NCBI RefSeq assembly: GCF_002312805.1
Contig: NZ_NMUA01000001.1
Coordinates: 332,975-396,974, forward strand
Length of the DNA: 64,000 nucleotides
Reading direction: 5' to 3'
DNA from: Sphingobium sp. D43FB
Lineage (GTDB): Bacteria; Pseudomonadota; Alphaproteobacteria; Sphingomonadales; Sphingomonadaceae
Shown: positions 49,885-59,386 of the stretch, one piece after another
Layout: every line of letters starts with the position of its first letter
Position numbering within the stretch: the first letter of the stretch is position 1
Translations under genes and position numbers: made by a program
The notes under the pieces: generated by a model
What the model was told of the DNA's origin: nothing
The model's database searches: none
What the model saw: the letters and a program-made list of their open reading frames with translations, nothing else

Positions 49885-52197
49885 TTAGGTCATCTGCGTC
49901 CTTATGGTGCGCGCGCTATAGACTTCCACCCCCTGCCAGGCATCGGCCTCAAACCGGATCCGGATCTTCGACTGCCCCCGCCCCGTGTCGGCGGGCAGCG
50001 CATAGGTCTGGACATTGCGGGCGGACGTGACGTCGCCTGTCAGCCGTTCGCGCGCCAATTGTTTGCCATCCACCAGGATGCGGAAATCCTTGTCGCGCTG
50101 GCCACCGCTATAGACGACTTGCAGCGCCAGCGGCCCCGGCGCGACGGCCAGGTCGAACGCGAAAAAGCCCTTGTTCACGATCCGGCTGCGGTCGGCGACG
50201 TGCGAAACCGCCTCCGATCCGCCACTGTCGGCAAAGCCGTGATCGACCTCCGGCTGTTGTTCGCCCAGGCGGATGACGTCGATCGTGCGCGCGGCCAGGT
50301 CCGCCCGCGCCTTGGCTGCGCTCTCCCACGCCACCCGTTCGGTCTGCCATTCGGCGGTATCGAAGCGGCGGAAATAGACGGCGGTGCGGTTGTCATGCTG
50401 CGCAAAGAAGGGCCTCAGCGTCAGGTCACCCGGCTTACCTTGTGCGCCCAGCCGATAATGGTGCAGGCCGCCCGCCGCCACCAGGGCCGGCGCGCTCTGG
50501 TCGGTGACAAGGGCCGGGTCCACGCCCTCCCACGACCGTTCGCGCGGCCCCATGTCGCCCGCCAGCACCAAGGGGCCACTCAGGAAGGCAATCAGCTTGG
50601 CATCGTCGGGCATCGCTTCGACCCGCACGGACATGGGCAGCGACAATATAATCTGGTCGCCCGCCTTCAAGCCCGTCAGCATCAGATAGCCGTCTTCGCG
50701 GACCCCCGCCGTTTTGCCGTTCACCTGCAACACAGGGGTAGCGCACCAGCCGGGCACGCGCAGCGCCAGCTTTTTCGGTGCTTTCGTCACCGCGATCCGC
50801 ACCTTGTCGTCCAGCGGAAAGGCGGTATCCATGTCGAGTTGCGCGTCGGGCGCATTCAACGTCGAAGCATAATAAAGGTTGATCGCGATCGCGTCGTCGC
50901 GCTTCCAATAGATGCTCTCGCCATGTTTGGAATGGCTTTCCATGCCCGATCCGACGCAGCACCAGAAATCCTCGGTCGGGTTCGAATGGACGCGCGCCAT
51001 CCCCGATGCCAACCCCGTGAAATAGGTGAACATGCCCGTCTTGGGGTCTTGCTGGCTCATGATGTGATTGAGGTGCGACCGCTCGTAGAAATCGAAATAG
51101 CGCGCGTCGCCGTTCCACCCGTACAAATGCCGTGTCAGCCGCAGCATATTATAGCTGTTGCACGCCTCGCAGGTCTGCTGGTCAAGCCGCTGGGCCAATT
51201 GCCGCGGCAGGCCGAAATGCTCATGATCCGAATTGCCGCCGATGACATAGCTGTGATCGTTGGTGACGGTGGCCCAGAAGAATTGCGCCACCTTCGCCTG
51301 GTCGGCATTGCCGGTCAGTTCATGCAGCCGCGCTTCGCCGACGATCTTGGGGATCTGCGTATTGGCATGCTTGCCCGCCAGTTCGTCGCGCCCGGCCAGG
51401 AGCGGATCGACGATCGCATGATGCCGCATCCGTTCGGACAGGGTCAGCCAGCGGCGATTGCCCGTGCGTTTATACAATTCGGCATAGGATTCGGTCAGCC
51501 CGCCATGCTCGGTGCGCAGAATATCCTGCACCTGGGCATCGCTTAGTCCTTCCACGATCGTACCGAGATAATCGCCAAGGCCGATCGCCACGGACAGGCC
51601 ATCCTTGATGCCCGCATGGTGATGCGCATCCAGCGCACCGGCGATGACCTTATGATAGGTGTAAAGCGGCACCCATCCTTCGTTCAGGCTGAACCCGGTC
51701 GATCGGATGTCGCTCTTGCGCAGTTCTTCATAGACGATCTTGCCATCGACCGTCTTGCCGTCGCGCTCGACGGTGGTGCCGCCCGCATAACCGTCGCCCT
51801 GCTTCGCCTGGATCGCCTTGAGTTCGCGCACGATATAGGCGGCGCGGTCGCGAAACGGCGCATCGCCCGTCTGCGCGTAGATCAGCGACAGCGCGCTCAG
51901 ATAATGGCCCAGCGAGTGCCCGGCGATGCCGCGCGATTCCCACCCGCCATAGACATCGCCTTTGGTCGGCAGCCCTGCTCCGGAATGGAAATTATGCAGC
52001 AACCGGTCGGGATCCAGCGACAGAAGATAGCGCTGGTTCGCCTGTACCGACGTCAGGAAAATCGACGGCTTCAACCGCACTTGCGACAAGGGAAAGGGCG
52101 TCGCCCGCGATGATGCGCCACGCGCCGCCCAGGCAAAGGACGGCATTGTGCCGAGCGCAACCCCTGCCCCCAACATAGCGCGGCGCGTCCAATCCAT
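49885..52197 (-). CDS. GH127-family glycoside hydrolase (beta-L-arabinofuranosidase-like, DUF1680)
   Basis: A 770-residue exported enzyme with a twin-arginine signal (TRRAMLGAG, Arg5-Arg6; cleavage near FAWA-A). The (alpha/alpha)6 catalytic domain has the zinc/cysteine residues of GH127: Glu and Cys in QTCEACNSYNML and the Cys-Cys pair in FWCCVGSGMES. A beta-sandwich follows, and the C-terminus carries a DUF6805-like domain. It probably removes terminal beta-L-arabinofuranose from plant glycans or glycoproteins. It stands alone between nasT and a divergent reductase, without sugar transporters nearby. Confidence 0.9.
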   Translation of the reverse strand: MDWTRRAMLGAGVALGTMPSFAWAARGASSRATPFPLSQVRLKPSIFLTSVQANQRYLLSLDPDRLLHNFHSGAGLPTKGDVYGGWESRGIAGHSLGHYLSALSLIYAQTGDAPFRDRAAYIVRELKAIQAKQGDGYAGGTTVERDGKTVDGKIVYEELRKSDIRSTGFSLNEGWVPLYTYHKVIAGALDAHHHAGIKDGLSVAIGLGDYLGTIVEGLSDAQVQDILRTEHGGLTESYAELYKRTGNRRWLTLSERMRHHAIVDPLLAGRDELAGKHANTQIPKIVGEARLHELTGNADQAKVAQFFWATVTNDHSYVIGGNSDHEHFGLPRQLAQRLDQQTCEACNSYNMLRLTRHLYGWNGDARYFDFYERSHLNHIMSQQDPKTGMFTYFTGLASGMARVHSNPTEDFWCCVGSGMESHSKHGESIYWKRDDAIAINLYYASTLNAPDAQLDMDTAFPLDDKVRIAVTKAPKKLALRVPGWCATPVLQVNGKTAGVREDGYLMLTGLKAGDQIILSLPMSVRVEAMPDDAKLIAFLSGPLVLAGDMGPRERSWEGVDPALVTDQSAPALVAAGGLHHYRLGAQGKPGDLTLRPFFAQHDNRTAVYFRRFDTAEWQTERVAWESAAKARADLAARTIDVIRLGEQQPEVDHGFADSGGSEAVSHVADRSRIVNKGFFAFDLAVAPGPLALQVVYSGGQRDKDFRILVDGKQLARERLTGDVTSARNVQTYALPADTGRGQSKIRIRFEADAWQGVEVYSARTIRTQMT

Positions 52198-52443
52198 GTC
52201 ACTCTCCTGATCCAGTCGTTGGGCCGACCCTATCTCCTCTTTTTGTATGAGTAAATGCCAAGGTGGAAGACCACCGCCAGCATCCAGCAGGAGCCATATC
52301 GCTTCGACAATTCAAGAAAACGCAAGGGAAAAGGGGCGACCTGCAAGCCGGCGATGTCTCTGCCCTCCTCGCACATGCCCCTTGCACCCCCTGCCGCACC
52401 CCGCCTATCAGCAGCGCAAAGGGATAAAGAGGATTGCGGGCCG

Positions 52444-53670
52444 ATGAGCTATTATGATGTTCTGATCGTGGGTGCGGGCCATGCCGGGGCGCAGGCGGCA
52501 ATTTCGCTGCGCCAGCATGGGTTTGAGGGCAGCGTCGCGATGATCGGCGACGAGAAAGACCCGCCCTATGAACGCCCGCCCTTGTCCAAGGAATATTTTG
52601 CAGGCGACAAAAGTTTCGACCGCATCCTGATCCGTCCGGCCACCTTCTGGGGTGAGCGCAATATCGACATGCTGCTGGGCCGCCGGGTCAAGAGCGTCGA
52701 TCCGGTCGGCAAGTTCGTGACGGTGGGTGGCGAGGAAATCGGCTATGGCAAGCTGATCTGGTGTACCGGCGGCAGCCCGCGGATGCTGACCTGCAACGGC
52801 GCGGATGCGTCCAACGTCCATGCCGTGCGTCGCCGCGACGATGTCGATGCGATGATGGCGAAGCTCGACAGCATCAGCCACGTCACCATCATCGGTGGCG
52901 GCTATATCGGCCTGGAAGCCGCCGCCGTGCTGACCAAATTCGGCAAGACCGTCGTGCTGCTCGAAGCGCTCGACCGCGTGCTGGCGCGGGTCGCGGGCGA
53001 ACAATTGTCGCGCTTCTACGAAGCCGAACATCGCGCCCATGGCGTCGACCTGCGCACCGGCGCGCGGATGGATTGCATCGAAGTGGTCGATGGCAAAGCG
53101 ACCGCCGTGCTGATGGAAGATGGCGAGCGGATCGAGACCGATATGGTGATCGTCGGCATCGGCATCATCCCCGAAACCGGCCCGCTGATCGCGGCGGGCG
53201 CGGCGGGCGGCAATGGCGTCGATGTCGATGAATATTGCCGCACCAGCCTGCCCGACATCTATGCCGTGGGCGATTGCGCCGCCCATGCCAACCGCTTCGC
53301 TGGTGGCGCGCAGATGCGGCTGGAGTCGGTGCAGAACGCCAATGATCAGGCCAAGGTCGCGGTAGCGCACATATTGGGCAAGGAAGAAGCCTATAATGCC
53401 GTGCCCTGGTTCTGGTCGAACCAATATGATCTCAAGCTCCAGACCGTGGGCCTATCCACCGGCTTCGATCAGGCGATCACCCGCGGCGACCCGGCGACGC
53501 GCAGCTTCTCCGTCGTCTATCTGAAAGGCGGCAAAGTCATCGCGCTCGACTGCGTCAACATGGTCAAGGATTATGTCCAGGGCCGCGCCCATGTCCTATC
53601 CGGCGCAGCGCTTGACCTTACACAACTCGCCGATGCCAGCGTGCCGTTGAAGGAAGTCGGGCTGGCATAA
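52444..53670 (+). CDS. FAD-dependent ferredoxin reductase (arene dioxygenase/P450 type)
   Basis: A 408-residue flavoprotein using NAD(P)H to reduce a 2Fe-2S ferredoxin. Motifs are the FAD-binding [11 protein letters not shown] (about 9-19), [12 protein letters not shown], the NAD(P)H-binding [14 protein letters not shown] near 152, and [10 protein letters not shown] near 275. ATG 52444 ([10 protein letters not shown]) is preceded by AGAGGA; the open frame upstream lacks homology. No ferredoxin, oxygenase or P450 gene is adjacent. The 246-base region 52198-52443 upstream holds nothing else I can identify. Confidence 0.9.
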   Translation: MSYYDVLIVGAGHAGAQAAISLRQHGFEGSVAMIGDEKDPPYERPPLSKEYFAGDKSFDRILIRPATFWGERNIDMLLGRRVKSVDPVGKFVTVGGEEIGYGKLIWCTGGSPRMLTCNGADASNVHAVRRRDDVDAMMAKLDSISHVTIIGGGYIGLEAAAVLTKFGKTVVLLEALDRVLARVAGEQLSRFYEAEHRAHGVDLRTGARMDCIEVVDGKATAVLMEDGERIETDMVIVGIGIIPETGPLIAAGAAGGNGVDVDEYCRTSLPDIYAVGDCAAHANRFAGGAQMRLESVQNANDQAKVAVAHILGKEEAYNAVPWFWSNQYDLKLQTVGLSTGFDQAITRGDPATRSFSVVYLKGGKVIALDCVNMVKDYVQGRAHVLSGAALDLTQLADASVPLKEVGLA

Positions 53671-53679
53671 AGTAAAAAT

Positions 53680-53768
53680 CCGTTCGGCCCCGGACTTGAT
53701 CCGGGGCTGTCGAAGCCCTTTTCTTCTACTTAAGAAGAGCGGCCCTTCGACAGGCTCAGGGCGAACGG
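53680..53768. repeat. Intergenic palindromic repeat
   Basis: Outer arms CCGTTCG (53680-53686) and CGAACGG (53762-53768) and inner arms CTGTCGAAG (53707-53715) and CTTCGACAG (53745-53753) form a nested dyad, with CCCCGG/CCGGGG inside. It fills the 108-base gap between two convergent genes. The text CCCTTCGACAGGCTCAGGGC is common in proteobacterial intergenic repeats. Confidence 0.85.
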
Positions 53769-53778
53769 AAACATATAC

Positions 53779-54252
53779 CTACCCCCGAAAACTCGCCTTC
53801 ATCGCCAATTCCCACGGCCCCCCGCGATAATGCCACGCCGCCAGCCCGGCGATCGCAAACGGGCGTGGCACAAATCCCGCACGCAACTGCTCTGCCAGCG
53901 CTTTCGCCTCGGCGGGCGCAACCTTGTTCTGCACCGTCACATGCAGCCGGGGCCGCGCCTGGTCCTGCGGCGTCAACAGGCCCGTAAACGCCTCCGCCAG
54001 TTCGTCGCGCATCGCCGCCAGTTCCGGGCTGTCGATACGATAGGCCACCCCCCGCCCCAGCATCATGACCTCGCTCAACCGCGCAGCCGGAGCCGGTCCG
54101 CGACACAAGCCCTTGAGTCGATCACCCACCTCCCCCAGCACCGAAGGCGGCAGATGGTGGAACAGCGTGATATGCGCTGCCAAAACATTGCGCTCAGGCG
54201 GAAAATGCGCCCGGCGCAGCCCGTCCGCCCAAGCGAAGTCCGCCGCCCCCAT
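53779..54252 (-). CDS. 2'-5' RNA ligase/2H phosphoesterase family protein (N-terminus uncertain)
   Basis: A 157-residue protein with both 2H motifs: HITLFH near residue 27 and HVTVQN near 103. The first usable start is ATG 54252 (MGAADFAWADG). The preceding in-frame codons read APIIVSAL, which fits the first beta-strand of the fold. Yet no ATG, GTG or TTG lies between the upstream stop (54310-54312) and this ATG, so a CTG or other rare start may be used. It is downstream of a peroxiredoxin gene and probably cotranscribed. Reaction unknown: cyclic phosphodiesterase or RNA ligase. Confidence 0.82.
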   Translation of the reverse strand: MGAADFAWADGLRRAHFPPERNVLAAHITLFHHLPPSVLGEVGDRLKGLCRGPAPAARLSEVMMLGRGVAYRIDSPELAAMRDELAEAFTGLLTPQDQARPRLHVTVQNKVAPAEAKALAEQLRAGFVPRPFAIAGLAAWHYRGGPWELAMKASFRG

Positions 54253-54289
54253 CAGCGCGCTGACGATGATGGGGGCCGGTGGGGCAGCC

Positions 54290-54829
54290 TCAACCAGCCG
54301 GATGCGCCTTCAACCATTCCAGCACGGGTTCGGGCTGGGTCTCGCCATAGGGGTCTTCATCATCGCCATTGTCATTGATCCCCGGTTCCTCGAACCAGGC
54401 GACGATCTTGCCGTCTTCCACGACCATGGCGTAGCGCCAACTGCGATCGCCAAAGCCCAGATGATTCTTCTTGATCAACATACCCATCCGCCGGGTGAAA
54501 TCCCCCGACCCATCGGGCAACAGCTTCACATGGTTGAGGCCCAATTGCTTGCCCCACTGGAACATGACGAAAGCGTCGTTGACCGATATGCAATAGACAT
54601 CATCGACCCCGACCGCCTTGAAATCATCGTAAGAACGCTCGAACGCCGGGCATTGTTCGGTCGAACAGGTCGGCGTGAAAGCGCCGGGCAGCGAAAACAC
54701 GACGACGCGCTTGCCCGCGAACAAGTCGCCGGTCTGCACATCCTGCCAGCGATAGGGGTTTGGCCCCTCGACGCTTTCATCGCGCACGCGCGTCTTGAGC
54801 GTCACATTCGGTACGGTTCTTCCCAGCAT
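54290..54829 (-). CDS. Peroxiredoxin of the Prx5-like group
   Basis: A 179-residue thiol peroxidase. The peroxidatic cysteine is Cys55 in PGAFTPTCSTEQCP, and Cys60 lies five residues on. VNDAFVMFQWGK is the usual Prx5 segment. ATG 54829 follows GGAGAC at a good distance; a TTG lies upstream at 54844. It probably reduces hydroperoxides with glutathione/glutaredoxin. No glutaredoxin domain is fused. Confidence 0.92.
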   Translation of the reverse strand: MLGRTVPNVTLKTRVRDESVEGPNPYRWQDVQTGDLFAGKRVVVFSLPGAFTPTCSTEQCPAFERSYDDFKAVGVDDVYCISVNDAFVMFQWGKQLGLNHVKLLPDGSGDFTRRMGMLIKKNHLGFGDRSWRYAMVVEDGKIVAWFEEPGINDNGDDEDPYGETQPEPVLEWLKAHPAG

Positions 54830-54938
54830 CAGTGCGTCTCCCAATCAGGGCCGCCTTGTCGCACAGGCGGCAACCATCTTTATGGGGATTAGGAAGCCGG
54901 ACGGCAATCGCGCCCGGCATGCAATCCACGCGCGCGCC

Positions 54939-55946
54939 TCAAAGCTCGCCGCGCGACCGCCGGATTTCGAACCATTTGCGCACATTCTCATTATGCTGCT
55001 GATAGGTGTCGGCAAAAATGTGGCCGCCCTTCCCGTCCGCAACAAAATAGAGCGCCTTGGTTTCGGCCGGATGCAGCACGGCGAGGATCGACAACCGCCC
55101 CGGATTGGCGATCGGTCCCTTGGGCAGGCCGACCATCGCATACGTATTATAGTCGTTGACGTCGGCAATCTCCGACTTGCGGATGCGCCGACCCAACGGC
55201 TTGCCGCGCGTGATCGGGTAGATGATCGTCGGGTCGGCCTGCAACATCATATTGGTGCGCAGGCGATTGCTATAGACGCCCGCGACCGTCGGCCGTTCGG
55301 ACGCGACGGCGGTTTCCTTCTCGACGATGCTGGCCAGGATGATCGCCTCTTTGGGTGTCTTGGCGACCGTATTGGGCGCGCGTTCGGCCCATAATTTGGC
55401 CAGCGCCTCATCCATCGCCTTCTGCATGCGCTTCAACACGGCCGCACGCGCCTCGCCTTTGTCAAAGGCATAGCTGTCGGGCAGCACGCTCCCCTCTTCC
55501 GGCACCGGAATGTCGCCGGTCAGCTGGTCGTTCGCCATCAACCGCTCATGCACCAGGATGGAGGGCATGCCTTCGGGAATGGTGATCAGGCGGGTCAGCG
55601 TCTTGCCGCCCTGCAGGATGGACAAGATGTCGCTGTTGCTGGCCCCGGCGGGAATTACGAATTCCCCTGCCTTGATCGGCGTGCCCGCCCCGAAAATCTT
55701 GGCCCGCGTCAGGAATGCGTCGGCCGACCGCACCGCACCCGCCTGTTTCAGCAGCACGGCCGCATCGGACAGCGTCGCCCCGTCGCGCACGACGATGCTG
55801 ACATCTTGGGCAGCCGGCCCCTGTTCGGTCCAGCCAGCCACGAAGCGAAAGGCGATGAAGGCCGCAACGGCCAGACCGATCAGCAGGACGATACAGCCCA
55901 GTCGTTGCTTCGAATTCCGGTTCGATCGTCTTGCCATCATCACCAT
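54939..55946 (-). CDS. mltG: Endolytic murein transglycosylase MltG
   Basis: A 335-residue inner-membrane enzyme that cuts nascent peptidoglycan strands and ends their elongation. One N-terminal membrane helix (about 15-35) is followed by a LysM-like region and the YceG domain with its catalytic glutamate in ASIVEKETAV, then TNMMLQADPTIIYP and YNTYAMVGLPKGPIANPG. ATG 55946 was chosen among three close ATGs. It follows acpP and fabF, a common alphaproteobacterial order, although 359 bases separate it from fabF. Confidence 0.93.
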   Translation of the reverse strand: MVMMARRSNRNSKQRLGCIVLLIGLAVAAFIAFRFVAGWTEQGPAAQDVSIVVRDGATLSDAAVLLKQAGAVRSADAFLTRAKIFGAGTPIKAGEFVIPAGASNSDILSILQGGKTLTRLITIPEGMPSILVHERLMANDQLTGDIPVPEEGSVLPDSYAFDKGEARAAVLKRMQKAMDEALAKLWAERAPNTVAKTPKEAIILASIVEKETAVASERPTVAGVYSNRLRTNMMLQADPTIIYPITRGKPLGRRIRKSEIADVNDYNTYAMVGLPKGPIANPGRLSILAVLHPAETKALYFVADGKGGHIFADTYQQHNENVRKWFEIRRSRGEL

Positions 55947-56156
55947 CGCCCCAGAGGAATATCCACGACCGCCAAATCTTCCCCTGATCCTCTCCTGTAA
56001 GGTTCGGCAGAGGCACGTGACTCTGCCGAAGGGGACCGCCGAAGGCGGTGGAGGCGTGTCACCCTCTCGAGAGCATGACACCCCTCCGTCAGGGCTACGC
56101 CCTACCACCTCCCCTTATAGAGGATTGTTGCGAAATTCATCACCCACAGGTTTTTC

Positions 56157-56246
56157 CGTCATCCCCGCGAAGGCGGGGATCCATCTCCGGACCTAAAATC
56201 AAGACGATAAGGTGGGAGATGGGTTCCCGCCTTCGCGGGAATGACG
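56157..56246. repeat. Intergenic palindromic repeat (32-bp arms)
   Basis: Arms 56157-56188 and 56215-56246 are reverse complements with three mismatches; core is CCCCGCGAAGGCGGGG. It lies in the 359-base fabF-mltG gap (55947-56305). The rest of that gap holds short dyads such as ACCGCCGAAGGCGGT near 56036-56050 and no gene. Confidence 0.88.
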
Positions 56247-56305
56247 ATGCTTCGTGAGCAATCCGCATTTCGCAACGATCCCCTACATGGGGAGAAATTT
56301 CGTCC

Positions 56306-57565
56306 TCAAATCGCCTTCATGATGAGCGACGCATTGGTGCCGCCAAAGCCGAACGAATTGTTCAACACCGCGCGCACCTTGCGCTCCTTGGCGACATGCG
56401 GGACCAAATCGACACCCTTGCAGCTTTCGCTCGGTTCATCGAGGTTGAGCGTCGGCGGCACGATCTGGTCGCGCATGGCAAGGATGCAGAAGATGCTTTC
56501 GACCGCGCCCGCACCACCCAGCAAATGGCCGATCGCCGACTTGGTCGAACTCATCGACATCGCACCAATCTGATCACCGAACAGGCGGCGTACCGCGCCC
56601 AGTTCCAGCTCGTCGCCCATCGGCGTCGATGTGCCATGCGCGTTCACATAGTCGATATCTTCCAGGCTAAGGCCCGACTTTTTGAGCGCCATCTGCATCG
56701 AACGGAACGCGCCGGAGCCTTCCGGATGCGGCGCGGTGACATGATAGGCGTCACCCGACAGGCCATAGCCCAGCACTTCGGCATAGATTTTCGCGCCGCG
56801 TGCCTTGGCCCGCTCATATTCTTCCAGAACGACGACGCCCGCGCCTTCGCCCATGACGAAGCCATCACGGTTGACGTCATAGGGGCGGCTGGCGCGCGTC
56901 GGATCGTCGTTGAAATTGGTCGAGAGCGCCCGCGCCTGCGAGAAACCGGCGATGCCGATTGGGCAGATTGCGCTTTCCGCGCCACCCGCCAGCATGACGT
57001 CGGCATCGTCCATCGCGATCATGCGCGCGGCGTCGCCGATCGAATGGGCACCGGTCGAACAGGCAGTGACGACCGCATGGTTCGGCCCCATCAGGCCATA
57101 TTTGATGCTGACCTGGCCAGAGATCAGGTTGATCAGGCGGCCATGGACGAAATGCGGGCTGACCCGGCTCGGCCCCTTGGCGGCCAGTACCAGCGATTCG
57201 CTTTCGATGCCTGGCAAACCGCCGATGCCCGAACCGATCGAGCAACCGGCGCGGAACCGTTCCTCTTCGGTCATGTTCAGCAGGCCCGCGTCGCGCAGCG
57301 CCTCGCTCGCGGCGGCGATGCCGAAGACGATGAACAGGTCGACCTGGCGCTGGATTTTGTGATCCACCTCCAAATAGGGGTCGAACCCATATTCATGCTC
57401 TTTGGGCTTCACTTCGCACGCGATGCGGCACTTATAGTCGGTCGGGTCGAACCGCGTGATCGTCGCCGCGCCGGATTTGGACGCGATGATGTTCTTCCAT
57501 GTGGTTTCCACATCCCCGCCAAGCGGGCTGACCATGCCAAGGCCGGTTACGACGACGCGACGCAT
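56306..57565 (-). CDS. fabF: 3-oxoacyl-ACP synthase II
   Basis: A 419-residue condensing enzyme extending acyl-ACP in fatty acid synthesis. The Cys-His-His triad is visible: Cys169 in VVTACSTGAHS, His in NAHGTSTPMGD, and His in SAIGHLLGGAG. GFGGTNASL near the end completes the fold. The start MRRVVVTGLG is standard. It follows acpP with a 166-base gap holding two hairpins. Confidence 0.97.
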   Translation of the reverse strand: MRRVVVTGLGMVSPLGGDVETTWKNIIASKSGAATITRFDPTDYKCRIACEVKPKEHEYGFDPYLEVDHKIQRQVDLFIVFGIAAASEALRDAGLLNMTEEERFRAGCSIGSGIGGLPGIESESLVLAAKGPSRVSPHFVHGRLINLISGQVSIKYGLMGPNHAVVTACSTGAHSIGDAARMIAMDDADVMLAGGAESAICPIGIAGFSQARALSTNFNDDPTRASRPYDVNRDGFVMGEGAGVVVLEEYERAKARGAKIYAEVLGYGLSGDAYHVTAPHPEGSGAFRSMQMALKKSGLSLEDIDYVNAHGTSTPMGDELELGAVRRLFGDQIGAMSMSSTKSAIGHLLGGAGAVESIFCILAMRDQIVPPTLNLDEPSESCKGVDLVPHVAKERKVRAVLNNSFGFGGTNASLIMKAI

Positions 57566-57641
57566 ATATTTGCTCCGAAATAGTCTCTTTGACGCAATGT
57601 AGGTCTGGCCGATCCGGCCTGCAAACGCTGCATCAGATACG

Positions 57642-57682
57642 AAAAAGCTCCCCGCGCTCCGGGGTTACCGGACAGGAGGAGC
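57642..57682 (-). terminator. Hairpin with T tract between acpP and fabF
   Basis: Minus-strand arms GGAGC/GCTCC (57678-57682, 57647-57651) enclose a second stem TCCGG/CCGGA (57658-57672) and are followed by TTTTT (57642-57646). It may partly end acpP transcripts before fabF. Confidence 0.65.
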
Positions 57683-57700
57683 CATTTCCTAACACGAAAG

Positions 57701-57723
57701 GCGGCCCGCTTATTGCGGGCCGC
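57701..57723 (-). terminator. Hairpin immediately after acpP
   Basis: GCGGCCCGC and GCGGGCCGC flank a five-base loop, 8 bases after the acpP stop, followed on the minus strand by CTTTCGTGTT. A partial terminator or 3'-stabilising hairpin for the abundant acpP message. Confidence 0.7.
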
Positions 57724-57731
57724 GAAACGCC

Positions 57732-57965
57732 TTACTGCTTGCTGTCGATATAATCGATGGCATCCTTGACGGTGGCGATCTTCTCGGCCGCATCGTCGGG
57801 GATTTCGACGCCGAATTCTTCTTCGAACGCCATGACCAGCTCAACGATGTCGAGGCTGTCAGCGCCCAGATCGTCGATGAAGCTGGCATCCTCGGTCACC
57901 TTTTCGGCTTCAACGCCCAGATGCTCGACGACGATTTTCTTTACGCGATCCGCGGTCTCACTCAT
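57732..57965 (-). CDS. acpP: Acyl carrier protein
   Basis: A 77-residue acidic carrier protein. Ser37 in [10 protein letters not shown] is the 4'-phosphopantetheine site. The four-helix pattern and length are standard. AGGACCACTC lies before the start. First gene of the acpP-fabF-mltG block. Confidence 0.98.
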   Translation of the reverse strand: MSETADRVKKIVVEHLGVEAEKVTEDASFIDDLGADSLDIVELVMAFEEEFGVEIPDDAAEKIATVKDAIDYIDSKQ

Positions 57966-58159
57966 GAGTGGTCCTTCTTGACTGGTATCGTTGGTGGTTG
58001 TGAATAACCGTTAAGGCAATGCCCTAGAGCCATGCGCCGATAGAGGCAAGAGGCAAGGCCGCCAAGTCCTTTTCAATGTGCCGATCGACGATTTCCCGAT
58101 CATCCGGCCCTTATTGCCGCATTTACCAAAATTTCAGCCGCATCTGCAAGGGTGGACGC

Positions 58160-59386
58160 ATGCCCGCCCTCTCCCCAACCGATCGGCTTGTCACGCGCGC
58201 GCGCATGCGGCTGGTGGCGCGCTGCATGCTGGTGGCCACCATCATCGGCCTGATCATCCTGTTTGCGGGCGCGCATGGCACGGTGGATTCGCTCGGACGG
58301 CCGCTGGGCACGGACTTCTCCAATGTCTGGACCGCCGGATGGATGGCCGATCATGGCCGCGCGGCGGAGGCATGGGACTGGGCGATCCAGCATGACGTGC
58401 AGCGGCAGGTCCATCATAACCCGGCCATTCCCTTCTATGGCTGGCATTATCCGCCCCCCTTCCTGATCATCGCCACGCTGCTGGCGCAACTGCCCTATGT
58501 GGCGGCATTGCTGCTCTGGCAGGGCATGACGCTCTCGCTCACCCTGCTGCTGGTCAAGCGGATACTCCCCGCTGAACGCGATGCATGGCTGCTGGCGCTG
58601 GGCGCGCCTGTCGTGCTGATCTGCCTTGGCCATGGCCAAAATGCCTTCCTGACGGCCAGCCTGCTGGGCGGCGGGATGCTGCTGCTGGATACGCGCCCCT
58701 GGATGGCGGGAATCCTGTTGGGCGCGCTCGTCTACAAACCGCAATTCGCCGTGCTGATCCCCGTCCTCATCCTGGCGCGTGGCAATCTGCGCGCCTTCAT
58801 CGCGGCGGGCCTGACCGTCGTCGCGCTATGCCTGCTGACATGGGCGATATGGGGTTGGGCAGTGTGGCAGGCGTTCATCGATTCCCTGCCGCTGACCCGC
58901 CATATCATCATCGAAGCAGGCGCGACCGGCTGGGAAAAAATCCAAAGCCCCTTCGCCGCGATCCGCCAATGGGGCGGATCGATCCCCGTCGCCTATGGCG
59001 TGCAGGCGGTGGTCACGATCGGCGCGATCGTTACGGCGGGGCTGGTCGCGCGCCGGGGCAGCATGGCCTTGCGCGGCGCGGCCGCCCTCAGCGCGGCCCT
59101 GCTTTGCACGCCTTATGTGCTGGACTATGACCATGTATTGCTCGGCGTCGCCATAGCCTTTGTCACAGCCGACATACTGGAACGCAGCACGTTGCGCTGG
59201 GAGCCGACATGGCTCGCCTATGCCTGGCTCGCGCCGCTCTTCGGCCGGACGGTGTCGGACCTGACGCTGATCCCCGTCAACCTGATCGCGGCCATCGCCA
59301 TCCTCGCCATCACCGCCCGCCGCGCAGCGCAGTTCGACGCGCTGACCTTGCCATGGCCCCCGCGCCTGAGTGCCTATCGGCAATAG
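58160..59386 (+). CDS. GT87-family (DUF2029) membrane glycosyltransferase-like protein
   Basis: A 408-residue integral membrane protein with about nine or ten helices. It starts MPALSPTDRLVTRARM and shows an acidic periplasmic loop after helix 1 (GRPLGTDFSNVWTAGWMADHGRAAEAWD) and YGWHYPPPFLI, the usual GT87 pattern with an Asp near the first loop. Such enzymes transfer sugars from polyprenyl-phosphate donors. ATG 58160 follows AAGGGTGG. The last 13 bases overlap the lipoprotein gene on the other strand. Acceptor unknown. Confidence 0.85.
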   Translation: MPALSPTDRLVTRARMRLVARCMLVATIIGLIILFAGAHGTVDSLGRPLGTDFSNVWTAGWMADHGRAAEAWDWAIQHDVQRQVHHNPAIPFYGWHYPPPFLIIATLLAQLPYVAALLLWQGMTLSLTLLLVKRILPAERDAWLLALGAPVVLICLGHGQNAFLTASLLGGGMLLLDTRPWMAGILLGALVYKPQFAVLIPVLILARGNLRAFIAAGLTVVALCLLTWAIWGWAVWQAFIDSLPLTRHIIIEAGATGWEKIQSPFAAIRQWGGSIPVAYGVQAVVTIGAIVTAGLVARRGSMALRGAAALSAALLCTPYVLDYDHVLLGVAIAFVTADILERSTLRWEPTWLAYAWLAPLFGRTVSDLTLIPVNLIAAIAILAITARRAAQFDALTLPWPPRLSAYRQ

